Shown: in pieces, positions 48,206-56,953 of the stretch | Layout of the letters: every line of letters starts with the position of its first letter | Position numbering within the stretch: the stretch's first letter is position 1 | Assembly: GCF_001417735.1 (NCBI RefSeq) | Contig: NZ_BBUZ01000037.1 | Location: 1 to 64,000 of the forward strand | DNA from: Streptomyces sp. NBRC 110028 | GTDB taxonomy: Bacteria > Actinomycetota > Actinomycetes > Streptomycetales > Streptomycetaceae | DNA length: 64,000 nucleotides | Direction: 5' to 3' | Made by a program: the position numbers and the translations under genes | Notes under the pieces: generated by a model | Seen by the model: the letters and a program-made list of their open reading frames with translations, nothing else | Told to the model about the DNA's origin: nothing | The model's database searches: none

Positions 48206-50091
48206 TCGTGAGCCTCCTGCTTCAGTTTGACGTCGCCGTACCTGCCCACAATGACGTTTGCTTGATTCTTCAGGCTGTCTGAGGCCTCATTGTCTTTGTA
48301 ATCCCAGTATCCGCTGTGTCCCTCGGTGTCTGTCGTCATGATATTGGCGCCGAACTCCGAATCCGAGGGAACGATCCTGTCCTCGCCGAGCCCGGCCGAC
48401 TTACCCCAGCCCGGTACGGTGTCGTCCGGGGAGGCCATCGCCCAGAAGTGCTGGGGGTCGATGCCCATGTCGCCGGGCGACTTCGCCTGCACGCCAGGGC
48501 TGGCCACCGTCATGACGTCATCCACCGGCAGGGGGTCGTGGGTCCGATCCCCATGATAAGGAGGATCGACCTTGGCGGCGTCGCCTATGACCGTGGTGCC
48601 GTAACTGTGGCCCATGAGTGTGCTGTGGCCCTTTTCTCCCGTGGCCGCCTCGTGTGCCGCCGCATTGCCGTCGAGGAACTGTCGGAGGCGGGGCGCCCCT
48701 TCGGCCGCGTATTTATCGGACATGGCTTCGGGGAGAACGTCGTGTTCAATCATAGGTTTCACTGAGCGTGGAGCGTTGTAGTCGAACCACGTGATCGTCG
48801 ACACAGACTCATTGGCTGACCGGGAACTACTCTCACGCCACAACGTTTCACTCTTGTCCAGCTCGTCTTCGATATTTGTCTGGTCCGTCTTCGAGCCCGG
48901 TACATACGTTGCGGTGTGGTCGGCGGTGTCCGGATTACCGTTGGCGATGATGACCCTTCCGTCGGTATTCGCAAAGGGGTCGAATCCCAGGAGATACGCC
49001 TCGGGAAGGTTCTTCGTCCCCGTCCTCTCGAAGCGCTTCTCGATGTTGTCCATGCCGGCCAGCGCCTTGTCCAGCTGCTTGGCTCGATTCTCGTACTTGT
49101 GGTGCCAGGCGAGCCATTCGTCGGTGTACGCCTCGACGTTGGGGCCGAGAGACCTGAATTTCGTGGGCTCGGGCGGGATCGCGTCCCGCTCCGTCCGGTA
49201 CTGGGCGCGTGCCTCGCTCAGCACGGTGCGGTTCGCCTCGTCACGTACCTCGGCGGGAAGCCCGTCCGTCTTGCCCAGGCCGGCCGGGTCCAGGGCGATC
49301 AGGGCTTCCTGCTGATCCTTGGACAGGCCCTTCCACCACCGGGCGGTCAACTGGGGATCGCCGTTCTTGGGCCGGTCCTTGATGGCGTCCAGATAGTCCT
49401 TCGCGCCGCTGCGGACGCCGCCGGTGTCCTTCTTGGTGTCGATCCAGTCGTCGTCGGAGACCGTCAGATCGTCATCGGCCCTCAGCGACCGCAGCTTCGG
49501 GGCCCACAACTCGTCGGCCTCCGCCGCCTCCTGGATCGCCTGGGCGATGCGGTCGGCGCACTCCAGGGCCCGGGCGTGGTTCGGGTTGGGATCGAGGTTG
49601 GCTGCCTGCCGGGCAATGGACCTGGCCGTATCCGACGAATCACCGGCGTCCGGGAGCGGCCCCTTCGACGAAGCCTTTGCGATGCCGGAGACCTTTCCGC
49701 CCTCCGGAGTCTTGCCGTCCTCTCCCTTCTCGCCCCCTGCCGGATAGCTCACCGAGCCATCCGCGTTCACCGTGAGCTTCTGCTCCTGCGCATCCGCCAC
49801 AGCGGAGTCGAGCTTGTTCTTCGCTTCCCGGAAGTCGCTCGCCATGGCGTTCAGCGCCGTACTGACGAGACCGCACTCCACCTGGATGTAATGGAAGTTC
49901 TGCCCCAATTTCCGTAACTGAGTGAGGGCCGCCGAAGCGGCCTCGCCCTCAAGAGCCGCCTGCATTTTGCCGGCGATCCGCCGCTCAACCGTCTCCCTGG
50001 CGTGGTCGGCCATGTTGCTGACGGACTGGTAGCCATCGGCGGCGTCCTCGAACTCCGACGGCTTGAGGGACGTGAGAGTCGCGTAATCCAC
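48202..50091 (-). CDS. Large alpha/beta hydrolase with helical N-terminus (DUF1023-like)
   Basis: The 629-residue protein has an N-terminal helical domain (about 1-130) like a WXG or LXG pre-toxin region. A linker follows, then a C-terminal DUF1023-type hydrolase domain with GHSYG (S496), the Asp segment ASPDDTVPGW (about 556) and the His of EGHSGYWDY (about 592). No signal peptide is present. The helical N-terminus and the small helical partner suggest type VII secretion. It starts with GTG and overlaps the lipoprotein start. Antibacterial, signalling or developmental roles are all possible. Confidence 0.82.
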   Translation of the reverse strand: MDYATLTSLKPSEFEDAADGYQSVSNMADHARETVERRIAGKMQAALEGEAASAALTQLRKLGQNFHYIQVECGLVSTALNAMASDFREAKNKLDSAVADAQEQKLTVNADGSVSYPAGGEKGEDGKTPEGGKVSGIAKASSKGPLPDAGDSSDTARSIARQAANLDPNPNHARALECADRIAQAIQEAAEADELWAPKLRSLRADDDLTVSDDDWIDTKKDTGGVRSGAKDYLDAIKDRPKNGDPQLTARWWKGLSKDQQEALIALDPAGLGKTDGLPAEVRDEANRTVLSEARAQYRTERDAIPPEPTKFRSLGPNVEAYTDEWLAWHHKYENRAKQLDKALAGMDNIEKRFERTGTKNLPEAYLLGFDPFANTDGRVIIANGNPDTADHTATYVPGSKTDQTNIEDELDKSETLWRESSSRSANESVSTITWFDYNAPRSVKPMIEHDVLPEAMSDKYAAEGAPRLRQFLDGNAAAHEAATGEKGHSTLMGHSYGTTVIGDAAKVDPPYHGDRTHDPLPVDDVMTVASPGVQAKSPGDMGIDPQHFWAMASPDDTVPGWGKSAGLGEDRIVPSDSEFGANIMTTDTEGHSGYWDYKDNEASDSLKNQANVIVGRYGDVKLKQEAHE

Positions 50092-50100
50092 TGCTCCCCG

Positions 50101-50505
50101 TCACCTGCCCCGGCTCTCGCCGCCGACCGGCTTCGTGTCCTTGTACACGCCGTCCAGCCGATCGAACGTGTGCTTGGTGGCCTCGTCGTTCTTGCGGTGT
50201 TCCTCCCCGGCCTTCTCAAGCCGGTCCTGGAGGGTGCCGCATTTGCCGCTCACGCCCTTCAGGTAGCGCGACCAGGAGTGGTACAGCTCCCGCTGGGCCG
50301 CCCCGCTCTTGGTGCCGCCCCCGGTCTTGCCGCCCGCGCCGAGGCCCGTCTGTTTCTCCTCCAACTTCGTGAGCGCGGTCCTGATGTTCCCCCGGAGTTT
50401 GCCGACATCCCTGCCCGCCGTGGTCCACGCGGACTTGCTGGACTTCAGCTTTCCCGAGCCGCCCTGTCCCCAGGTGGGCATGCCGTCGGCGCTTGCAAGG
50501 TTCAT
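50101..50505 (-). CDS. Small helical protein, WXG100-like, unknown
   Basis: The 134-residue protein contains a WGQGGSGKL segment near the start and long helices (SAWTTAGRDVGKLRGNIRTALTKLEEKQ, and YHSWSRYLKGVSGKCGTLQDRLEKA). A Gly-rich loop separates them. It resembles WXG100-type partners by shape, but the canonical central WXG turn is not clear. It starts nine bases before the hydrolase gene, so the two are probably co-translated. Confidence 0.65.
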   Translation of the reverse strand: MNLASADGMPTWGQGGSGKLKSSKSAWTTAGRDVGKLRGNIRTALTKLEEKQTGLGAGGKTGGGTKSGAAQRELYHSWSRYLKGVSGKCGTLQDRLEKAGEEHRKNDEATKHTFDRLDGVYKDTKPVGGESRGR

Positions 50506-50594
50506 GCGCTCCCCCTCTGTCGCGACTCGCGACTCACCGTGATCGAGGGCTCAGTGTAGGGAACCGGGCGGGACGCCTCCATGAGTGTGCGTAC

Positions 50595-51815
50595 TCAGGC
50601 GCCGGTCCAGGTGACCGGGAGGGCGTGGACGCCGTAGACGTTCATGTCGGTCCTGAGCCTCACCTCGTCCGCGGGGATGGCGAGCCGGAGGGTCGGGAAG
50701 CGGCGCAGCAGCCCGTCGAAACCGGCGCGCATCTCGATGCGGGCCAGTTGCTGCCCGAGGCATTGGTGGACGCCGTGGCCGAAGGACAGGTGGCCGCGGG
50801 CCTTGCGGTGGATGTCCAGGGTGTCGGGGTTGTCGAAGCGCTGGGGGTCGCGGTTGGCGGCCAGCAGCGAGACAACGACGGTCGATCCCTTACGGATTGT
50901 TTCCCCGCCGAGTTCGATGTCCTCCGTGGCGTAGCGATAGAAGATGTCGGCAACGGACAGGTAGCGCAGGAGTTCCTCGACGGCGTCGGGGAGCAGATCC
51001 GGGGCGGCGCGCAGTTCCGCCAGCTGCTCGGGGTGCTCCAGGAGCGCGAAGGTGCCAAGACCCAGCATGTTGGCGGTGGTCTCGTGGCCCGCGAGCAGCA
51101 GCAGGAAGGCGACCCCGGCCAGCTCCTCGATGGTCAGGTCGTCATCCCGGGCCAGGTCGGACAGCAGGTCCTCGCTGGGTTCGGCGCGCTTGCGCGTGAC
51201 CAGTTCGGACAGGTACGCGGTCATCGCGCCGAACGCGGCCATCTTCTTCTCGAGCGTCTGGTCCTTGACCATGATCTTGGCGGAGTTGACCTGGAAGGTG
51301 TCGCGGTCCGCGTAGGGGACACCGAGCATTTCGCAGATCACCAGCGAGGGCACCGGCAGCGCGAACTCCTTGACCAGGTCGACCGGTGGGGTCAGGCGCG
51401 CCAGCTCGTCCAGTTGCCGCTCGGTGATCTCGATGATGTGCTCTTCGAGCATTTTCATGCGTTTGACGGTGAAGGCGCCGGTGAGCTTGCGCCGCAGCCG
51501 GGTGTGGTCCGGCGGGTCCATGGAGATGAACAGGCCCGGCGACTGCGGGACGGGCTCGGTGGGGACGGGCATGCCGGAGATCTCGTACGGCACGTGGGGG
51601 ATGCCGATGTCCCGGCGGGAGCTGAACCGGGTGTCGGCCATGAGCCGGCGGACCGCGTCGTAGCCGGTGACGAGCCAGCCCTCATGTCCGTCGGGGAAGA
51701 TCATGGGACTGACGGGGCGAGCCTCGCGCAGCCGGGTGATCCGGCGGGGCGGGGCGAAGGGGCCCGCGTCGCGCTCCAGGGGGAGGCCCTGCGGGATGGG
51801 AACCGTTCGGCTCAT
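50595..51815 (-). CDS. Cytochrome P450
   Basis: The 406-residue soluble monooxygenase has the I-helix motif AGHETT, the K-helix ExxR in EELLRY, and the heme loop FGHGVHQCLG with Cys at 352. It resembles CYP105- and CYP107-type actinobacterial enzymes in length and layout, but the substrate is unknown. No ferredoxin gene is adjacent; the FAD reductase at 56.9 kb may be a partner. The ATG is at 51815. Confidence 0.92.
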   Translation of the reverse strand: MSRTVPIPQGLPLERDAGPFAPPRRITRLREARPVSPMIFPDGHEGWLVTGYDAVRRLMADTRFSSRRDIGIPHVPYEISGMPVPTEPVPQSPGLFISMDPPDHTRLRRKLTGAFTVKRMKMLEEHIIEITERQLDELARLTPPVDLVKEFALPVPSLVICEMLGVPYADRDTFQVNSAKIMVKDQTLEKKMAAFGAMTAYLSELVTRKRAEPSEDLLSDLARDDDLTIEELAGVAFLLLLAGHETTANMLGLGTFALLEHPEQLAELRAAPDLLPDAVEELLRYLSVADIFYRYATEDIELGGETIRKGSTVVVSLLAANRDPQRFDNPDTLDIHRKARGHLSFGHGVHQCLGQQLARIEMRAGFDGLLRRFPTLRLAIPADEVRLRTDMNVYGVHALPVTWTGA

Positions 51816-51909
51816 CGGAATCCTTCCGTGGCGGTCGTTGTGGCCACATTCCCCGACGGGCCTGACAAACGACTGACACGGCTCTGATATCGGCCACGGC
51901 GTGGCGGTT

Positions 51910-53835
51910 CTAGAAGACGCCGCCCTTCACCGTGATCGTGATCTCGCTCCCCTTCGGCGCCTTGTCGCCGCCGGACACCGACTGGTCCTTCACCGTGTCG
52001 CCCGGGAACAGCAGCGGCTTGTCGACGTTCACCGTGAAACCCGCGTCCTCCAGCTTCCGCTTCGCGTCGTCGACCTTGTCGCCCTCGACGTCCGGGACCT
52101 CGATCATCTGCTGCCCCTTGGAGAGGGTGAGGGTCACCGTGTCGCCCTTGGCGCCCTTGGTGCCCTCGCCCGGGGACTGTGCGGCGACGGTGCCCCTGTC
52201 CTCGTCCGAGAACGCCCGGCGCTCGGCGAACTCGACCTTGAAGCCCGCGTCGCGCAGCTCGGACCGGGCGTCGGCGGGGTCGTCGCCGATGAGGTCGGGG
52301 ATGTCGATGGGCTCGCCCTTGCTGACCACGATGTTCACGGCCGTGTCGGGGCGGCGGACCGCGTCCGGCCCCGGGGTGGTGGAGAGCACCGCGTTCCGCG
52401 GGGTCTCGGTGCTGAAGCTGCGGGTGACGGTGCCCACCCTCAGCCCGGCGTCGGCGATCTTCTGCTTGGCCTCGGTGAGCGGCCGGCCGACCACGTTGGG
52501 CACCTCGGCCCGCGGCGGGCCCTGGGAGACGTGGATGGTGACGGTGCCGGTGGAGCGGATGCGCTCGCCGACGCCGGGCTTGGTGCTGATGACCTTGTTC
52601 TTGTCCACGACGTCGCTGTAGTCCTGGACGACCTTGACGTCCAGGCCGGCGCTGTGGAGCTTCTTCTCCGCGTCCGACCGGGTCATCTTCAGCACGGACG
52701 GCACGTTGGTGAACTGCCCGGCGCTGATGTACCAGACCCCGGCGCCGATGCCCAGGGCCAGCAGCACGGCGGCGACGATCGTCACCACACCGCGGCGCGG
52801 CATCCGGCGGCGCGGCCGCGGACCGGGCGGGTCCGCGGGGAGGTCGAGGCGGCTGGTGTGGTGCAGCTCGTCCCGGGCGGACGCGGCGGCGGCCCCGGCG
52901 GGGCGGGGGATCACCGCCGTACGGTCCTCGGAGCCGTCGCCGGGGGCGTCCTCGTGGGCCTGCGGCGGTACGGCGTCCAGCTGGGCGTCGGTGAGGGCGG
53001 CCCGCGCCGTCCGCACCTGGCCGAGGAGCGCGACGGCGTCGGCGGGGCGCAGGGACACGTCGCGCGCGGCGGCGGAGGCGACCAGCGCGTCCAGCTCCGG
53101 CGCGACCTCGGGCGCGGCGACGGACGGGGGCGGGACGTCCTCGTGCAGATGCTGGTAGAGGACCTGCGCGGGAGTGCTGCCGCCGTGCGGCTTGGAGCCG
53201 GTGAGCATCTCGTACAGGACGACGCCGCACGCGTAGACGTCGGCGCGGGTGTCGGCCGTGCCGTGCTCGATCTGCTCGGGCGCGAGGTAGGACACGGTGC
53301 CCAGGACGGACCCTGTGGAGGCGCTGGTGTTGGTGTCCACCGCCCTGACCAGGCCGAAGTCGGCGACCTTGACCCGGCCGTCGTCGCCGATCAGGACGTT
53401 CTCCGGCTTCATGTCGCGGTGGACGAAGCCCGCGCGGTGAGCGGCGCCGAGGGCGGCCAGGACCGGTTCCAGGATGTCCAGGGCGGCGCGGGGCTGCAGG
53501 GCGCCGCGCTCGCGCAGCACATCACGCAGGGTGCACCCGGCGACGTACTCCATGGCCAGGTAGACGTGCGCGCCGTCGGTGCCCTGGTCGTAGACGCCGA
53601 CCACATTGGCGTGCGCGAGTCTGGCGACGGACTTGGCCTCGCGGATGAAGCGGTCCACGAAGGCGGCGTCCGAGGCGAGGCTCTGGTGCATCACCTTCAG
53701 GGCGAGGACGCGGTCGAGCCGCGTGTCGACGGCCCGGTAGACCGTCGCCATCCCGCCCACGGCGATGCGCGCCTCGACGCGGTAGCGGCCGTCGAGCACC
53801 TGCCCGACAAGGGGGTCCTGGAGCGTCGTATCCAC
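51910..53835 (-). CDS. PASTA-domain Ser/Thr protein kinase
   Basis: The 641-residue membrane kinase has a cytoplasmic kinase domain (about 15-280) with VGGMATVYRA, K47, HRDMKPENVL (D141) and DFG (159-161). A juxtamembrane segment follows, then one helix (about 350-370: VVTIVAAVLLALGIGAGVWYI). The C-terminus has four PASTA repeats (about 375-640). Such kinases sense muropeptides. It resembles PknB/PknL types. The Rv2175c-like gene at 58.3 kb encodes a homologue of the PknL substrate. Confidence 0.93.
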   Translation of the reverse strand: MDTTLQDPLVGQVLDGRYRVEARIAVGGMATVYRAVDTRLDRVLALKVMHQSLASDAAFVDRFIREAKSVARLAHANVVGVYDQGTDGAHVYLAMEYVAGCTLRDVLRERGALQPRAALDILEPVLAALGAAHRAGFVHRDMKPENVLIGDDGRVKVADFGLVRAVDTNTSASTGSVLGTVSYLAPEQIEHGTADTRADVYACGVVLYEMLTGSKPHGGSTPAQVLYQHLHEDVPPPSVAAPEVAPELDALVASAAARDVSLRPADAVALLGQVRTARAALTDAQLDAVPPQAHEDAPGDGSEDRTAVIPRPAGAAAASARDELHHTSRLDLPADPPGPRPRRRMPRRGVVTIVAAVLLALGIGAGVWYISAGQFTNVPSVLKMTRSDAEKKLHSAGLDVKVVQDYSDVVDKNKVISTKPGVGERIRSTGTVTIHVSQGPPRAEVPNVVGRPLTEAKQKIADAGLRVGTVTRSFSTETPRNAVLSTTPGPDAVRRPDTAVNIVVSKGEPIDIPDLIGDDPADARSELRDAGFKVEFAERRAFSDEDRGTVAAQSPGEGTKGAKGDTVTLTLSKGQQMIEVPDVEGDKVDDAKRKLEDAGFTVNVDKPLLFPGDTVKDQSVSGGDKAPKGSEITITVKGGVF

Positions 53836-53922
53836 GAGAGTGCAGTCTACGAGCCGTCACCGCCGCGTTGGACCGCTGCCCGCATGTCCGGTACGTGCTG
53901 CGACAGAACGGTGACCTCGGCC

Positions 53923-54384
53923 TCAGTTGTGCGAGGCGGCGGCCAGGGCGGCCAGCTCCTCACACGCGGAGGTCCAGGCCAGGGCGGCGTACTCGGCGTG
54001 CTTGGCCTTGGCCTCGTCCGGGAGGTCGAGCGCGCGGATACCGGTCTCGGCGAGGCGGAGGCGGGTGCCCGCGCCCTCCGGGGAGAGCGTGAACTCGACC
54101 ACGGTGGACTGGCCGGGCCCGAGCGGGGCGCGGTCGGGCGCGTGGGCCAGCCGGAAGCGGAAGAGGGCGTCGGGGACCGCCCGCTCGACCCGGCCGTGGA
54201 ACTCCCCGTGCTCGTCCCAGCGGAAGCGGACGGTGCCGCCGGGGCGCGGTTCGATCTCGCAGCCGCCGGGGGCGTACCAGGTGCGGATGTGCTCCGGCGT
54301 GGTCAGCACCCGCCAGACGCGGTCGACGGGGGCGGCGACGTAGGTCTCGCGCTCGATCCGGTCGGCCACGGTCACGGCGACCAC
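53923..54384 (-). CDS. SRPBCC/AHSA1-type protein
   Basis: The 153-residue protein has the AHSA1 pattern: ETYVAAPVDRVWRVLTTPEHIRTWYAPGG, then RFRWDEHGEFHGRVERA, and an alpha-helical C-terminus. Members often act as Hsp90 co-chaperone-like or ligand-binding proteins; none can be assigned here. It lies between the kinase and thiG on the same strand. The start is at 54384 (GTG). Confidence 0.82.
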   Translation of the reverse strand: MVAVTVADRIERETYVAAPVDRVWRVLTTPEHIRTWYAPGGCEIEPRPGGTVRFRWDEHGEFHGRVERAVPDALFRFRLAHAPDRAPLGPGQSTVVEFTLSPEGAGTRLRLAETGIRALDLPDEAKAKHAEYAALAWTSACEELAALAAASHN

Positions 54385-54421
54385 CTCCGCTTCCCACGGT
54401 AGGTCGCCCCGTCGCCGTCCG

Positions 54422-55264
54422 TTACGCGAACGCGGGCCGCTCCGGGTCGAGGGCGGCCAGGCCCTCGGCCGGGGACGACGCCTCGGCGAAGTGGCGGCGC
54501 GGGATGCGGCCCGCCCGGTGCGCGAGCCGCCCCGCGGCCACCGCGTGCCGCATCGCCCCCGCCATCAGCACCGGCTCCTGGGCGCGCGTCACGGCCGAGG
54601 CCAGCATGACGGCCGCGCAGCCCAGCTCCATGGCCAGCGCGGCGTCGGACGCCGTGCCCGCGCCCGCGTCGAGGATCACCGGCACCCCGGCGCGCTCGGT
54701 GATGAGCTGGAAGTTGTGCGGGTTGCGGATGCCCAGACCGGAGCCGATCGGCGAGCCCAGCGGCATGATCGCGGCGCAGCCGACGTCCTCCAGCTTCCGG
54801 GCCAGCACCGGATCGTCGTTGGTGTACGGCAGGACCGTGAAGCCGTCGTCCACCAGGGTCTCGGCGGCCTCCAGCGTCTCGATGGGGTCGGGGAGCAGGG
54901 TGCGCTCGTCGGCGACGACCTCCAGCTTCACCCAGTCGGTGCCCAGCGCCTCGCGGGCGAGCCGGGCGGTCAGCACGGCCTCCCCGGCGGTGAAGCAGCC
55001 CGCGGTGTTGGGCAGCGGGCGGATGCCGTGGCGCTTCAGTACGGACAGCACCGAGCCCTGCACCGTGGGGTCCAGGCGGCGCATGGCGACCGTGGTCAGC
55101 TCGGTGCCGGAGGCGAGCAGCGAGCGCTCCAGGACGTCCAGGCTGGGCGCGCCCCCGGTGCCCATGATCAGGCGGGAGCCGAAGGTCGTATCGGCGATGG
55201 TGAGGGGATCGGCGGCGGTGAGGACCTCGTCGAGCGTCGTCGCCTGTGGTGTGGGGTGAGACAT
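54422..55264 (-). CDS. thiG: Thiazole synthase
   Basis: ThiG makes the thiamine thiazole ring from 1-deoxyxylulose 5-phosphate, dehydroglycine and ThiS-thiocarboxylate. The 280-residue TIM barrel has GGAPSLDVLERS, the Schiff-base Lys in VKLEVVADERTLLPD and the phosphate-binding LDAGAGTASDAALAMELG. The ATG at 55264 follows the thiS stop by five bases. It is the last gene of thiO-thiS-thiG under a TPP riboswitch. Confidence 0.94.
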   Translation of the reverse strand: MSHPTPQATTLDEVLTAADPLTIADTTFGSRLIMGTGGAPSLDVLERSLLASGTELTTVAMRRLDPTVQGSVLSVLKRHGIRPLPNTAGCFTAGEAVLTARLAREALGTDWVKLEVVADERTLLPDPIETLEAAETLVDDGFTVLPYTNDDPVLARKLEDVGCAAIMPLGSPIGSGLGIRNPHNFQLITERAGVPVILDAGAGTASDAALAMELGCAAVMLASAVTRAQEPVLMAGAMRHAVAAGRLAHRAGRIPRRHFAEASSPAEGLAALDPERPAFA

Positions 55265-55269
55265 GGGGT

Positions 55270-55470
55270 TCAGCCTCCTTGGACCGCGGTGAGGACCTCG
55301 ACGCGGTCGCCGTCGCCGAGCGGGGTCGTGGGCCACTGGCCGCGCGGGACGACCGTCTCGTTGACGGCCGCGGCGACGCCCGAGGGCGCCTGGGTGAGGG
55401 TCGCGACGACCCCGTCGAGGGTGGTGCCGTCGGGCAGCTCGCGGGGCTCGCCGTTCACGGTGACGGTCAT
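55270..55470 (-). CDS. thiS: Sulfur-carrier protein ThiS
   Basis: This 66-residue ubiquitin-like carrier ends in the required GG and starts MTVTVNGEPRELPDG. ThiF activates the terminal Gly and ThiG accepts the thiocarboxylate. The ATG overlaps the thiO stop (ATGA) and the gene ends five bases before thiG. It is short and lies inside a larger open frame. Confidence 0.94.
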   Translation of the reverse strand: MTVTVNGEPRELPDGTTLDGVVATLTQAPSGVAAAVNETVVPRGQWPTTPLGDGDRVEVLTAVQGG

Positions 55471-56672
55471 GCGGTGTGCTCCTGTACTGCTGCGGGGTGG
55501 CGCGTGAAGCGGCGCGGGGAGAACGGCCGTGCGTCGGGCGGGAGTTCGCCGCCGGTCAGCGCCTCGGCCATGACATCGCCGGTGATCGGGGTGAGCAGGA
55601 CGCCGTTGCGGTAGTGGCCGGTGGCCAGCTGGAGGCCCGGCAGCGCGGTCGGGCCGAGCAGCGGGGCGTTGTCGGGGGAGCCGGGGCGCAGCCCGGCGCG
55701 GGTCTCGACGAGCGGCAGCTCGGTGATGCCGGGCACCAGCTCGTGCGCGTCGCGCAGCAGCTCGTACACCCCGCCCGCGGTGACCGTGGTGTCCCAGCCC
55801 AGCTCCTCCGTGGTCGCGCCGACGACCAGCTCGCCGTTCTCGCGCGGGACGAGGTAGACGTGCCCGCCGCGCACCACGGCCCGCACGGTCCGGGACAGGA
55901 AGGGCGCGTACGGGCCGGGCACCGACAGCCGCAGCACCTGGCCCTTGACGGGGCGCACGGGCGGCAGGACCTCCTCGGGGACGCCCGGGAGGCGCCCGCT
56001 GAGGCTGCCCGCGGCCAGCACGGTCTGCCCGGCGGCCAGCCGGGTACCGCCGGCCAGCTCGGCCCCGGCGGCCCGGTCGCCGTCCAGCGCCAGCCGCTCC
56101 GCGCGGGCGCGGTGGAGGGTCACCCCGGCGCGCTCGCACGCCGTCAGCAGCGCGGCCGCCAGCCGCCGCGGGTCGACCTGGTGGTCGCCGTCGACGCGCA
56201 GGCCCCCGCGCACACCCGGCGCGAGCATCGGCTCCAGGCGCCGGCATTCGCGCCCGGTCAGCCACTGCGCGTCCAGCCCGAGCCGCCGCTGGAAGGCGTG
56301 CAGCTCCCGCAGATGCGCGCGGTCGTCCGCGTCGAGCGCGACCGAGAGCGTGCCGCAGGTGCGAAAAGCCAGGTCGTGGCCGCTCGCCTCCTCCAGCTCC
56401 GCCACGAAGGACGGATAGCGGCGCGCCGAGGCCAGATTCAGCCCGAGCAGGGTCTGCTCGCCGTAGTGCAGCTCGGTGACGGCCGCCAGCATCCCGGCCG
56501 CGACCTGGGCGGCCCCGCCGCCGGGCGCCGGGTCGGCCACGGCGGTGCGCAAGCCCCGCTGGGCCGCCCGCCAGGCCGTGACCAGGCCGATGATGCCGCC
56601 GCCGACGACGAGGACGTCGTACGGCGCGTCACCGGTGGGCGCCTCGCGCGCTGTGTGCGGTGGCGTGTGCAT
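55467..56672 (-). CDS. thiO: Glycine oxidase ThiO
   Basis: This FAD enzyme oxidises glycine to dehydroglycine, the aerobic source for the thiazole. The 401-residue protein has the Rossmann motif VVGGGIIGLVTAWRAAQRG, a DAO-type C-terminal segment ETRAGLRPGSPDNAPLLGPT and YRNGVLLTPITG. It is the first gene of the operon, 14 bases or so downstream of the TPP riboswitch. The ATG is at 56672. No thiF or tenI was found in the window. Confidence 0.93.
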   Translation of the reverse strand: MHTPPHTAREAPTGDAPYDVLVVGGGIIGLVTAWRAAQRGLRTAVADPAPGGGAAQVAAGMLAAVTELHYGEQTLLGLNLASARRYPSFVAELEEASGHDLAFRTCGTLSVALDADDRAHLRELHAFQRRLGLDAQWLTGRECRRLEPMLAPGVRGGLRVDGDHQVDPRRLAAALLTACERAGVTLHRARAERLALDGDRAAGAELAGGTRLAAGQTVLAAGSLSGRLPGVPEEVLPPVRPVKGQVLRLSVPGPYAPFLSRTVRAVVRGGHVYLVPRENGELVVGATTEELGWDTTVTAGGVYELLRDAHELVPGITELPLVETRAGLRPGSPDNAPLLGPTALPGLQLATGHYRNGVLLTPITGDVMAEALTGGELPPDARPFSPRRFTRHPAAVQEHTA

Positions 56673-56685
56673 GGGCTGTCGCCCC

Positions 56686-56785
56686 CTCCCTTCGCCGGCA
56701 TGACCCGGATCAGGTTCGTACGGTCGGAGGCCGCGCCAGCCTCCCTCTCAGCCCGGTGCGCCCGGGCTCCCGCGAGTGCTCTGTC
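56686..56785 (-). ncRNA. TPP riboswitch (THI element)
   Basis: On the minus strand the conserved segments read GGGCTGAGAGGGAGGC, then CCTGATCCGGGTCATGCCGG and CGAAGGGAGG. These are the P2/J and P4/P5 thiamine-pyrophosphate blocks. It lies directly before thiO and should reduce thiO-thiS-thiG expression when TPP is plentiful. Confidence 0.9.
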
Positions 56786-56953
56786 CCGCCACCCTAGTAC
56801 GCGCCCCGAATCGCCCGGAAGGGAGAGCCCCGGGCGGGGCCGGGCACCGGGCGCCGCGGCCCCTTCGCGACGGCCGTCCGGCCGGCCGGGCTGTGCCCGA
56901 GATCTCGTCGTGCGCTCTGCGGTCCGCCCCACCTGCCGCAATACAGTGATCGT

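Noticed and set aside
47663..50505. Certain assignment as a toxin-immunity system
   Set aside because: The layout is suggestive, but no known toxin or immunity domain was recognised. It is reported only as a candidate.
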